NCBI GenBank assembly: GCA_964565945.1
Contig: CAZMGY010000021.1
Coordinates: forward strand, 124,001-188,000
Reading direction: 5' to 3'
Origin: CAZMGY01 sp964565945 [NCBI: uncultured bacterium]
GTDB lineage: Bacteria > GCA-001730085
DNA length: 64,000 bases
Shown here: positions 28,913 through 37,496 of the stretch, piece by piece
Layout: each line of letters begins with the position of its first letter
Numbering within the stretch: the stretch's first letter is position 1
Made by a program: the position numbers and the translations under genes
The notes under the pieces: generated by a model
Told to the model about the DNA's origin: nothing
The model's input: only the letters and a program-made list of their open reading frames with translations
Database searches by the model: none

Positions 28913-30022
28913 TTAGTTCGTAAACTTTCCCAAAAACGTTTTGTCGCAAGAAGCGCCTGTATCATTTTTAGGAGTAATAGTAGTACCTAAACTATCAATA
29001 TTAGTTGCGTACTGAGCAGCAATTTCTTCGGTGATCAATTGCTTACTTAAAAGATTGGTTAAATATTGGTCCATTGTTATCATTCCATCACGTGTTCCAG
29101 TTTGAATGGCCGATAGAATCTGGTGTGTTTTCCCATCTCGAATCAAACTTGATATCGCAGGTGTTCCCACCATCATTTCCAAAGCACAAACACGCCCGTT
29201 TCCTTTGGAATGAGGCAATAACTGTTGTGATATCACACCACGCATACTGTTGGCAAACTGCATACGAACTTGCTTTTGTTGATGCGAAGGAAAAACATCA
29301 ACAATACGATCGACCGTCGATGCACAGCTATTGGTATGAACGGTTGCTAAAACTAAATGGCCTGTCTCGGCAGCCGTAATCACCATTTGGATGGTTTCCA
29401 AATCACGTATTTCTCCCACCAAAATCACGTCAGGATCCTCTCTTAGGGCATTTTTTAAGGCAGAAGCAAAGGAATATGTATGCGCACCAACTTCTCTTTG
29501 ATTCACAATGGAATTGATATGGGGGTGCATAAATTCAATCGGATCTTCAATCGTTATAATATGCGCATTGCGTGATTCATTAATGTGTTTAACAATCGCA
29601 GCCAAGGTTGTCGACTTACCACTTCCAGTATGGCCTGTCACTAAAATTAACCCACTTTTTTCATTGGCTAGGCGAAAAACTGTTTCGGGAAAATCTAATT
29701 CTTCTAGGGTTTTGATTTCATTAGGAATCAAACGAAACACGGCACAGTCACCTTCTTTTTGCAAAAAAACATTACCACGAAAACGCCCTATTTGAGCCAC
29801 CGTTATTGAAAAGTCTAACTCATGCATTTCTTCATATTTAGCTTTTTGCTCATCAGTCAAAATACTATAGATAAGATCATGCGTCCCTTTGTGATCAAGA
29901 ACTGGCAATTCGGTTTTCCGAATAAGCCCATCCACACGTAACATAGGTGGTAAGCCAATCGAGATATGTAAGTCCGAGGCACCTTCTTGAGTCGTTAACG
30001 TAAGTAATTGAGACATATCCAT
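28913..30022 (-). CDS. pilT: PilT-type twitching motility ATPase
   Basis: PilT is the hexameric cytoplasmic motor that retracts type IV pili. The 369-residue protein has Walker A TGHTGSGKSTTLA near residue 130, the Asp box IITIEDPIEF, Walker B DPDVILVGEIRD near 200, the His box, and AISSLIRDGKTHQI near 290, a variant of the AIRNLIRE motif of PilT. I chose ATG at 30022 because GGGGA precedes it. No other pilus gene is nearby, so the rest of the machinery must lie elsewhere. Confidence 0.92.
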   Translation of the reverse strand: MDMSQLLTLTTQEGASDLHISIGLPPMLRVDGLIRKTELPVLDHKGTHDLIYSILTDEQKAKYEEMHELDFSITVAQIGRFRGNVFLQKEGDCAVFRLIPNEIKTLEELDFPETVFRLANEKSGLILVTGHTGSGKSTTLAAIVKHINESRNAHIITIEDPIEFMHPHINSIVNQREVGAHTYSFASALKNALREDPDVILVGEIRDLETIQMVITAAETGHLVLATVHTNSCASTVDRIVDVFPSHQQKQVRMQFANSMRGVISQQLLPHSKGNGRVCALEMMVGTPAISSLIRDGKTHQILSAIQTGTRDGMITMDQYLTNLLSKQLITEEIAAQYATNIDSLGTTITPKNDTGASCDKTFLGKFTN

Positions 30023-30051
30023 AATATTTTCCCCTATCAAACATTCCTAAA

Positions 30052-30080
30052 AGTTAACTTTTTTTAAGGGGGTTTGTCAA
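30052..30080 (-). promoter_or_regulatory. Sigma70-type promoter for pilT
   Basis: A consensus TTGACA on the minus strand is followed after 17 bases by TTAACT (4 of 6 matches), about 30 bases before the pilT start. Confidence 0.5.
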
Positions 30081-30106
30081 ATTTATAAGCAAATATCCTT
30101 GCCCCA

Positions 30107-30146
30107 TAAAAAAAACCCTTATCCTTTAGAAAAATAAGGGTTTTTT
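30107..30146. terminator. Rho-independent terminator, apparently bidirectional
   Basis: A ten-pair stem (AAACCCTTAT at 30113-30122 and ATAAGGGTTT at 30134-30143) is flanked by T-runs on both strands. It lies about 25 bases past the histone-like gene and separates it from pilT. A second small hairpin (30152-30170) sits at the gene's stop codon. Confidence 0.85.
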
Positions 30147-30169
30147 ATAGGAGCTATTCAAAGAATAGC

Positions 30170-30646
30170 TTATTTCTTTTTTTTAGTAACTGTTTTCTTA
30201 GCTACCTTTTTTGGGGTAGCTGTTTTCTTAGCCACCTTTTTTGGGGTAGCTGTTTTCTTAGCCACCTTTTTTGGGGTAGCTGTTTTCTTAGCCACCTTTT
30301 TGGGGGTAGCTGTTTTCTTCGCTACCTTTTTGGGGGTAGCTGTTTTCTTCACTACCTTTTTGGGGGTAGCTGTTTTCTTCGCTACCTTTTTTGGGGTAGC
30401 TGTTTTCTTCACTACCTTTTTTGGGGTAGCTGTTTTCTTCACTACCTTTTTTGGGGTAGCTGTTTTCTTCGCTACCTTTTTGGGGGTAGCTGTTTTCTTA
30501 GCTACCTTTTTCTTGGCTACCTTTTTGGGGGTAACTGTTTTCTTAGCTACTTTTTTTGTGGCAGTTTTTTTCTTGGCTACCTTTTTAGGGGTAACTATTT
30601 TCTTAGCTACCTTTTTCTTGATAACTTTCTTTTTTTTCACTGCCAT
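30170..30646 (-). CDS. Lysine-rich histone H1-like repeat protein
   Basis: The 158-residue protein is made almost only of Lys, Ala, Thr, Val and Pro. After a short start (MAVKKKKVIKKKVAKK) it repeats the decapeptide KTATPKKVAK about ten times, with Val/Ala exchanges. Such PAKK-type tails resemble histone H1 and bacterial H1-like or AlgP-like proteins, which bind and compact DNA without folding (family knowledge). It has its own TTGACA promoter and a strong terminator, so it is a single-gene unit that could be highly expressed. The repeat number is likely to vary between strains. Confidence 0.85.
   Translation of the reverse strand: MAVKKKKVIKKKVAKKIVTPKKVAKKKTATKKVAKKTVTPKKVAKKKVAKKTATPKKVAKKTATPKKVVKKTATPKKVVKKTATPKKVAKKTATPKKVVKKTATPKKVAKKTATPKKVAKKTATPKKVAKKTATPKKVAKKTATPKKVAKKTVTKKKK
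30181..30510. repeat. Tandem array of eleven 30-bp units inside the histone-like gene
   Basis: Eleven 30-base units follow one another in perfect register, each encoding ten residues. They differ at a few positions, such as TTGGGG or TGGGGG and GCCACC or GCTACC. The array is coding and has no spacers, so it is not CRISPR. Confidence 0.92.
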
Positions 30647-30699
30647 GTTTCACCTCTTTCTTTCGTTGTTAACCAGTTAACGAACTTCCCATAAAGTAA

Positions 30700-30727
30700 T
30701 ATTTATACAATTAAAAAAAATTGTCAA
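30700..30727 (-). promoter_or_regulatory. Promoter of the histone-like gene with a GTTAAC repeat in its leader
   Basis: A consensus TTGACA on the minus strand is followed after 16 bases by TAAATA in a very AT-rich stretch. In the leader, GTTAAC occurs twice two bases apart (30668-30681), which could be a regulator site. Confidence 0.45.
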
Positions 30728-30760
30728 GAAGAATGGTGATTAAAAATATTTAAAAAAAAG

Positions 30761-31438
30761 TTATAGTGAACTAATCTGACTTTTGGAAAGATAAAAACGT
30801 TTTTTTTGTTTTTGAGCAAACTTAGAATTGTGTGTTACAAGAACCATCGCAACATCAAATTCAGAATTAATTTCTTCAACGAGATTTTCAATTTCTAAAC
30901 TTGTCTTGTCATCTAAATTCCCCGTTGGTTCATCAAGAAAAACACATAGAGGCTTGTTAGATAAGGCTCTAGCCAAAGCAATACGCTGTTGCTCTCCACC
31001 CGAAAGTTCATGAGGAAAGTGTTGAACTCGCTCCGACAACCCAACACGATCCAACCACTTTAAAGCATTTTCATGTGCCTTTTTTTTATTCACTTTCAAA
31101 ATCAATTGAGGCAACATAACATTTTCTAAAACAGTTAACGAACTTAGCAAATGAAAAAATTGAAAAACGAAACCAACACACTTATTTCTCCAATGAGATT
31201 TTTTTGCCGAAGACATTTTTCGCATTGATACTCCTTGATAAAAAATATCTCCTGTGAATTTTTGATCAAGTAATCCTATAATATGCAACAAGGTACTTTT
31301 GCCTGATCCCGAAGCGCCTTCGATCGCAATAAAGTCACCTTCACAAATATCGAACGAAACATTTTCGAGAACATTAATCTTCTGCTGCGGCAAAGTAAAT
31401 TCACGACAGACATTTTTTAATTCAATCAATTTATTCAT
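30761..31438 (-). CDS. lolD: Lipoprotein-releasing ABC transporter ATPase LolD
   Basis: LolD powers release of lipoproteins from the inner membrane toward the outer membrane. The 225-residue ATPase has Walker A GASGSGKSTLLH near residue 40, the signature LSGGEQQRIALARAL near 140 and Walker B VFLDEPTGNLD near 160. Its ATG lies within the end of lolC (8-base overlap). The neighbouring permease supports the Lol assignment over other MacB-like exporters. Confidence 0.88.
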   Translation of the reverse strand: MNKLIELKNVCREFTLPQQKINVLENVSFDICEGDFIAIEGASGSGKSTLLHIIGLLDQKFTGDIFYQGVSMRKMSSAKKSHWRNKCVGFVFQFFHLLSSLTVLENVMLPQLILKVNKKKAHENALKWLDRVGLSERVQHFPHELSGGEQQRIALARALSNKPLCVFLDEPTGNLDDKTSLEIENLVEEINSEFDVAMVLVTHNSKFAQKQKKRFYLSKSQISSL

Positions 31439-32648
31439 AACGCAACGCCTCCACTGGATCTAAGCGCGCCGCAAAAAAGGCGGGATACAGTGTCGATAAA
31501 AACGATAAGCTAATCGAAGCCCCCACAACCAAAGCAACATCAGTCATATCCGTCATCACAGGTAGTCGCGTAACATAATAAATATCACTGGGTAGACGTA
31601 TTAAATCAAAATATTTAAGAGCCCAACACAAACCTAAACCACTCACAACTCCTAACATGGTTCCCATAATACCTATCATAAACCCCTGTAACGAAAACAG
31701 CAGCAAAATAGAGCTTCTCTTGGCACCAAGGGCTTTCAAGATACCTATTTCTTTAGTTTTTTCCATGATCACCATAATTAAGGTGCTTGCAATATTAAAC
31801 GCAGAAACCAGGATAATTAGTAATAAAATAATGAACATAACGGTTTTTTCGAGTTTAAGCGCTGCAAATAAACTTTGATTGCGATCGTACCAAGCCGAAA
31901 CACGCACAAAAGGCCCTACTTGATCTTGTAATTCTTTTTTGGATTTTTCGAGACTTTCTGAGTGATCTAAGAGCACATTAATGTGGCTAACTTGATCATC
32001 TGGAATTTCAAACAAACGACGAAAATGATTAAGTGAAACATAAATAAAGGTCGAATCAAAATCATACATTTCACTTTGAAAAATGTTAGCCACTTGATAG
32101 GTTTCAACCAAAGGTCTTTTCATTTTTTTCTTCATTAAGTTCACAGGAGAAATAATATCTATAGAATCGCCCACACGAACCCCAAGTGTTTTGGCAAGTT
32201 CAATACCCAGAATCACCTGCGGCTCTTGTTTAAAGGCATCCAAACTCATAATGTCTGTCAATGTTGACCCAATTTGGGATGTTTTCATTTCAAGATCCCA
32301 ATCCACGCCACGAATCACAACTCCTTGTGCTTTATAGGGACTGCGAACCATAGCTTGACCGGTCAATTGAGGAGCTATCGCTTGAACATGAGGATAATTT
32401 GATATCTTAGACGACATTTCGGCAGTGTTTTTGATACCGCCACGTTGTTCAACAGTCAGGTGACCATCCATACCGATAAACTTTTGAACTAACTCGTGAT
32501 CAAAGCCCTTCATCACCGACATAACTACAATTAGAGCACAAACTCCAATGGCAACTCCTAAAATCGACATCAAGCATATAAATGAAATAAACTTTTGACG
32601 TTTACGGGTTTTGAGGTACTTTAACGACAAAAAAATTTCATAAGCCAT
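31431..32648 (-). CDS. lolC: Lipoprotein-releasing ABC transporter permease LolC/LolE type
   Basis: The 405-residue permease has one N-terminal transmembrane helix (FICLMSILGVAIGVCALIVVM), a large periplasmic domain (about 50-265) and three C-terminal helices with the FtsX-like region. The N-terminal segment SLKYLKTRKRQKFISFI is typical of LolC/E. Only one permease gene is present, so it may act as a homodimer with LolD. It overlaps lysS by one base, an order often seen in deltaproteobacteria. Confidence 0.9.
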   Translation of the reverse strand: MAYEIFLSLKYLKTRKRQKFISFICLMSILGVAIGVCALIVVMSVMKGFDHELVQKFIGMDGHLTVEQRGGIKNTAEMSSKISNYPHVQAIAPQLTGQAMVRSPYKAQGVVIRGVDWDLEMKTSQIGSTLTDIMSLDAFKQEPQVILGIELAKTLGVRVGDSIDIISPVNLMKKKMKRPLVETYQVANIFQSEMYDFDSTFIYVSLNHFRRLFEIPDDQVSHINVLLDHSESLEKSKKELQDQVGPFVRVSAWYDRNQSLFAALKLEKTVMFIILLLIILVSAFNIASTLIMVIMEKTKEIGILKALGAKRSSILLLFSLQGFMIGIMGTMLGVVSGLGLCWALKYFDLIRLPSDIYYVTRLPVMTDMTDVALVVGASISLSFLSTLYPAFFAARLDPVEALRYE

Positions 32649-34078
32649 CAGCTCGTCTCTTTTCGCATCTGAGGGAAAAGAATCACTTCGCGAATGTTTA
32701 TCACACCCGTAATGAGCATCACAAGACGATCAATTCCTATCCCTAATCCACCAGCTGGAGGCATACCATGCTCCAATGCACGAACAAAGTCATGATCCAC
32801 ACTATAAAATTCGTCTTCATCACGACCTTTAGCTTGCCCTGCAAAGCGTTCCGCCTGTTCGACTGGATCATTCAGTTCCGAGTATGCGTTGGCAATTTCT
32901 TGACCTCCAATAAAAAGTTCGAAACGTTCGGAAATATCAGGATTATCTTTATGTGTTTTGCACAAGGGACATAAAATGGTCGGAAAGTCGATAATAAATG
33001 TTGGGTCAATCAGTTGATGCTCCACCTCTTTTTCAAACATATGAGCCATCAACATATCTTTCTCAACTTGTTCGGGGTTATCCATGTGATATTCTTGAGC
33101 CATCTCAAATACATTAATAGCATCCATATCAATCCCAGCATACTCTCGAATGGCCTCTTGCATCGAAATATGTTTCCATGGAGAAGCAAAGTTAATCGTA
33201 TGATTACCCCACTGCACGTTCGAACTTTCAAGCAAATCCGATACCAAGTGCATAATAATACCTTCCACCATATCCATCATGTCTTCATAGTTATCGTAGG
33301 CCGAATACAATTCAAGCATGGTGAACTCAGGATTATGACGAGGTGAGATTCCCTCATTACGAAAGTTGCGATTGATTTCGTAAATTTTCTCTAAACCGCC
33401 CACCAATAATCTTTTCAGATAGAGCTCCGGAGCTATGCGCAAATACAAATCCATATCCAAAGTGTTGTGATGAGTAATAAATGGCCGCGCCGCAGCTCCC
33501 CCTGCAACAGATTGCATCATCGGAGTCTCAACTTCCATAAAACCACGCTCATCCAAATAAGAACGAATCTTACGGATAATCAGACTTCTTTTCTGAAAGC
33601 GCTCACGCACTTCATCATTCATCACCAAATCTAAATAACGTTGACGCACACGTATTTCTTGATCTTTAAGACCATGAAACTTTTCTGGTAGAGGCAAAAG
33701 AGTTTTGGATAAATATTCAAATTCATCCACAAAGACTGTCGGCTCTCCCATTTTTGTCAAAAAAAGTTTACCTTTAACGCCGATAATATCCCCCACATCT
33801 AGTTTTTTTATCCAAGTCATCAGCTCTTCTCCAACAGCATCTTGACGAATATAAAGCTGCATTTTACCCGTCTCATCTTTGAGATCGACAAACATCGTTT
33901 TACCGTGACCTCTCACCAACATAATTCGCCCAGCCATCGCCACAACACGAGTCTCTTCGAAGTTATCCCTAAGGGCTTTAATCGAATCTGTTTTCTCAAA
34001 CTTACGACCATAAGGGTCTAAACCTGCATCCATAAGTTCTTGACGTTTATCCACACGGACTTGTTTTAATTCATCCAC
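32648..34078 (-). CDS. lysS: Lysyl-tRNA synthetase, class II
   Basis: LysS charges tRNA-Lys. The 476-residue protein has an N-terminal OB-fold anticodon-binding domain (about 50-140) and a class II core. The core has motif 2 (RNFRNEGISPRHNPEFTMLE, near residue 250) and motif 3 (GLGIGIDRLVMLI, near 450), plus the lysine-specific VRQRYLDL. Most of the family has about 490-510 residues, so the protein is near normal length. It shares a transcript with the HAD gene upstream and lolCD downstream. Confidence 0.96.
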   Translation of the reverse strand: MDELKQVRVDKRQELMDAGLDPYGRKFEKTDSIKALRDNFEETRVVAMAGRIMLVRGHGKTMFVDLKDETGKMQLYIRQDAVGEELMTWIKKLDVGDIIGVKGKLFLTKMGEPTVFVDEFEYLSKTLLPLPEKFHGLKDQEIRVRQRYLDLVMNDEVRERFQKRSLIIRKIRSYLDERGFMEVETPMMQSVAGGAAARPFITHHNTLDMDLYLRIAPELYLKRLLVGGLEKIYEINRNFRNEGISPRHNPEFTMLELYSAYDNYEDMMDMVEGIIMHLVSDLLESSNVQWGNHTINFASPWKHISMQEAIREYAGIDMDAINVFEMAQEYHMDNPEQVEKDMLMAHMFEKEVEHQLIDPTFIIDFPTILCPLCKTHKDNPDISERFELFIGGQEIANAYSELNDPVEQAERFAGQAKGRDEDEFYSVDHDFVRALEHGMPPAGGLGIGIDRLVMLITGVINIREVILFPQMRKETS

Positions 34079-35021
34079 AAGCTATTTTCCTTTGTTTAAT
34101 GATATCCACAACCTCTTGATGGCTGGCCACAACATCTTGAACACCTAATAACTTCATTTGATTGGAACGATGTAAATCATGATCGTATATAAACCCAATA
34201 GGCCAAACATCAATTTGCTCTTGAGCTTGAAAAGCCATAGCCATATCATCGATTTGATCTCCAATATAAATGTATTGGCAATCTTTGAATCCTTTCTCTA
34301 AAAAAAACTGATGGATATTCTCTAGGCTTCGAGGATGAGGCTTTTTGAAATCTTCACCAACGTCAGTTAAGGTCACTATTGTATCAAACACTGGTAGATA
34401 AGAAAATTTTTCTAAAGAGAAAAGTGCATCTGCCCTTTCTCTCCCAGTTGCAATCGCCATTCCCTGGGATTGATCTTGAATCTTCTGCAACAATTCATGG
34501 CTCATCAAAGGTTTTTCATTCTGAACAACTCCCTCGCAGAACACATAAAGAGGTTCTTCTTTATAAATATATTTAAACTGCGTTTGTCCCCAATAGACTT
34601 CTTGAAAAATACGCTTCACCAAGTTACGCGGATGTAGTTGCTGCTTTGGCAGTAAACTTTTATCGAACTGAACCCAAGAGGCATTTTTCCCCTCGGTGGC
34701 CGTCAACACAGCCGCCAAGCCTTGCCCCTGGCAGCGATTTATAAAGGAAGCTATGTTCCAGTTATCAACATGTTGCGATGAATCATCACATAACGAAACA
34801 TAATAATAAATAATACCAGCTGTCACATCCCAATCATCATTAAAGCCACCCAAACTTTTAAATTTTAAAATGGTCTCATCATTTACACACAAGTTATCCA
34901 CAGATTTTTTCAACACATGCTGAATATACAAAGGAACGGTTTGTTTAATAGCTTCGTGGAAAGACTTCTCCACATTGATCAAAACACCATCAATATCGAA
35001 CACAACACATAGATTCATCAT
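34071..35021 (-). CDS. HAD-superfamily hydrolase of unknown substrate
   Basis: The 316-residue protein has the HAD fold: motif I VFDIDGVLINVE with the nucleophile Asp near residue 9, a motif II-like AIATGRE near 195, and motif IV IYIGDQIDDMAMA near 255. The cap region (about 30-180) is unusually long and includes a tryptophan-containing VYWGQTQFKYIY stretch. The substrate cannot be inferred. It overlaps the lysS start by eight bases and heads the lysS-lolCD transcript. Confidence 0.8.
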   Translation of the reverse strand: MMNLCVVFDIDGVLINVEKSFHEAIKQTVPLYIQHVLKKSVDNLCVNDETILKFKSLGGFNDDWDVTAGIIYYYVSLCDDSSQHVDNWNIASFINRCQGQGLAAVLTATEGKNASWVQFDKSLLPKQQLHPRNLVKRIFQEVYWGQTQFKYIYKEEPLYVFCEGVVQNEKPLMSHELLQKIQDQSQGMAIATGRERADALFSLEKFSYLPVFDTIVTLTDVGEDFKKPHPRSLENIHQFFLEKGFKDCQYIYIGDQIDDMAMAFQAQEQIDVWPIGFIYDHDLHRSNQMKLLGVQDVVASHQEVVDIIKQRKIACG

Positions 35022-35045
35022 ATTGTAATGCTCTCTAAATTAGGT

Positions 35046-35388
35046 TCAAGGAAAAGGAGAATTTTTCCGATTTTTAGTTAACATACCCGCCACCTCATCT
35101 GAAGTTAAACTCCCTAGGGATTGGTGTGGCCAAACCTCATTATATTCCATAACCCACTTCTGTGTAATATCTCTCACTTCCTCCAAACTTTGAAAAATAG
35201 TCTAATACCTCGGTTCGTAATTACGCGTGCTGTGTTGGTTTTCCAAGCTGTATGAAAGAATAGATCCACGTTATTTCTTTTTTTCGGAAAATATCTTTTA
35301 GCTTTCTGTATAGCGTAACTTTCTCATCTCGTTCTCCTTATTTTGGGGGAAGAACTCTATTTCACCGTGGCCCTATTTTTAAGGAGCA
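35046..35388 (-). mobile_element. Internally deleted IS3-family element remnant
   Basis: The minus strand starts with a leader and nine codons of OrfA (MRKLRYTES) and then jumps to the C-terminus of the IS3 transposase. Recognisable parts, in shifting frames, are QLGKPTQHA, EVLDYF, SLEEVRDITQKWVMEYNE and VWPHQSLGSLT, ending at a stop at 35046. Frameshifts and a large internal deletion make it non-functional. The 88 bases at 35301-35388 recur at 50971-51058. Confidence 0.85.
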
Positions 35389-35451
35389 TTATACTAAAAC
35401 CCCCATCCAAAAATAGAAAACAAAAAAGCACAGAAATCCCAACTGGCTATA

Positions 35452-35993
35452 ATGGTTTCAACAAAAAAATCTTTTTACCCAATGGGTGAAAACACCAAAG
35501 GTAACCAAACTTTTGTGCTTATGAATATTTTAAACTATAAACTCACCCCCACCAACGAACTTCTAACTGCCCGCACAGCCTTGTTAGCACCCGCACATTT
35601 AATGCAATCACTTAGCCTTGATATAAAACCATTGACCAGAACTTCCCTGCTTTAAATAGCAATACTACTCTTAAAGTTTCAACGTTTATCAATACCTTAC
35701 TACTAAGTCAACACGAAGGTGAGAAATGTCTGGATGACACCATCCATATTGCCAAAGACAAAGCCTTGTCTTTACTGCTTCAACAAAAAAAACCAAGACC
35801 ACAAGCCATTGCTACTTGCTTAAGACGCTTGGATAGAGACAATCAAGGTATTAGTGCCTTATCAGAAGTTAATAAAACTTTGCTCGGTGCCACCTTACAC
35901 AACTATAAAAATATTACGCTTGATATTGATGCCTCTGAGGTGATTGCCAATAAAGCCGATGCCCAATGGAGTTATAAAAAATACAAGGGCTAA
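35452..35993 (+). pseudogene. Truncated, frameshifted IS1380-family transposase
   Basis: Two frames join near 35635: the first ends SLDIKPLTRTSLL and the second continues DQNFPALNSNTTLKVSTF. The C-terminal part includes CLRRLDRDNQG and TLDIDASEVIANKADAQW, where the Asp pair matches the first catalytic region of IS1380-type DDE transposases. Only about 180 of an expected 400-plus residues remain. It lies next to the IS3 remnant; the 250 bases after it, to 36240, hold only a possible TATAAT (36192-36197) for the symporter gene. Confidence 0.7.
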
Positions 35994-36240
35994 AAATCAA
36001 AAAATCAGTGAAAAATGCTCTGAATTAAATGGACAAAAGCATTAGGTAATTGATTGTTGGTGAAATCATAATGTTTAAGTGAAAAAATAGTGGTTAGGTG
36101 GTTTTTTACGTTGAAAAAACTATTTTTGTGATGTTGGTGATTTTTATTTTTGGATTTGGGTAAAAAAAACTCCCAGAAATCGCAAATATCCTATAATGAG
36201 TAATATCTTTTAAAATAGCACATGAGAGGGTGTAGATATT

Positions 36241-37476
36241 ATGCGCGGATTATCACTCAATGGTCAAGTTTTACTGGGAACCATCACAGGACTCATTATT
36301 GGGCTATGTCTCAACTTTTTTGGAACCAATGATCCATTGATTGAAAAAGTGATTTATCTCTGCACCATCGTTGGCGGTATTTTTATTGGACTTCTCAAAA
36401 TGATTCTCATCCCCCTCGTTTTCACATCTCTCGCTGTCGGCGTAACTCAACTTAAAGCCGAAGGCGAAGCACGCACTATATGGAAACTTAGTCTTATATA
36501 TTTTATCGGAACATCCGCACTAGCAGTTTTATTAGGTATGATTGTCATCAATATTATTCAACCTGGTAAAGGTTTATCGATCGATATGTTTCAAACGGCA
36601 ACAGGCGGTATGGCTCTGCAAAAAATGAACCTTCCTGATTTTATTCACAACTTTATTCTCAACTTATTTGTTAATCCCATTCAAGCAATGGCCCAGGGAC
36701 AAGTATTACCCGTTCTCATTTTTGCTATTTTCGTTGGCCTAGCCTGCGTCTCTCTCGGAACAAAAACTAAAGGTTTCACCAACATCCTCAAAGAAGCCTT
36801 CGAAATCATCATGAAGCTGGTCCAATGGATCATGTATCTTGCTCCTTTCGGCATTGCAGCCCTCTTAATTAAACTGCTCGCCACTCAAGATATCGCTCTA
36901 TTTGCACAACTAGGAACATTCATTGGCGTCGTTTTGTTTGCCCTACTGTTCCATGCTTTTGTCCAACTTCCTCTTCTCTTAATTGTGCTTGGCAAAAAGT
37001 CACCTTTCGAATTTTTTACTGGCATCAAAAACGCAATGCTCACAGCCTTTTCCACAAGTTCGAGTGCCGCCACACTGCCCATTACCATGGAATGTGTCAA
37101 AAATAATCTCAAAGTTGATAAAGATGTGGCAGGATTTGTTCTTCCCTTAGGCGCAACCATTAATATGGACGGCACAGCTCTTTATGAAGCAATGGCTGCT
37201 CTCTTTGTCGCCAACATTGCTGGCATTGAACTAAGTATCGTTCAACAGCTGATTGTTTTCTTTATCGCCATCACAGCGGCAATTGGCGCCCCAGGCATAC
37301 CAAGTGCGGGCATGGTCACTCTGGTTATGGTTCTTGAGGCAGTGGGATTACCCACCGAAGCTATCGTAATTCTTTTACCCATTGATCGTCTCCTTGATTC
37401 CTTCCGAACGGCCATTAATGTGGAAGGAGATTCCATTGGAGCCTACATTATCAGCCATAAGCTCAATCCTAAATAA
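36241..37476 (+). CDS. Dicarboxylate/amino acid:cation symporter (DAACS, SLC1 type)
   Basis: The 411-residue membrane protein belongs to the glutamate/aspartate/C4-dicarboxylate transporter family. It has the serine-rich re-entrant loop FSTSSSAATLP near residue 265, the NMDGTALYEA motif near 305, the second hairpin GAPGIPSAGMV near 355, and DRLLDSFRTAINVEGD near 385. The substrate is probably glutamate, aspartate or a dicarboxylate that feeds the TCA enzymes encoded nearby. It is transcribed toward mnmE, with convergent stops 20 bases apart. Confidence 0.92.
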   Translation: MRGLSLNGQVLLGTITGLIIGLCLNFFGTNDPLIEKVIYLCTIVGGIFIGLLKMILIPLVFTSLAVGVTQLKAEGEARTIWKLSLIYFIGTSALAVLLGMIVINIIQPGKGLSIDMFQTATGGMALQKMNLPDFIHNFILNLFVNPIQAMAQGQVLPVLIFAIFVGLACVSLGTKTKGFTNILKEAFEIIMKLVQWIMYLAPFGIAALLIKLLATQDIALFAQLGTFIGVVLFALLFHAFVQLPLLLIVLGKKSPFEFFTGIKNAMLTAFSTSSSAATLPITMECVKNNLKVDKDVAGFVLPLGATINMDGTALYEAMAALFVANIAGIELSIVQQLIVFFIAITAAIGAPGIPSAGMVTLVMVLEAVGLPTEAIVILLPIDRLLDSFRTAINVEGDSIGAYIISHKLNPK

Positions 37477-37496
37477 CCAGTAAGGGAGATAAAAGT

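Noticed and set aside
30181-30510. 30-bp repeats that might suggest a CRISPR array
   Set aside because: The units are contiguous with no spacers and encode a regular lysine-rich protein in one open frame.
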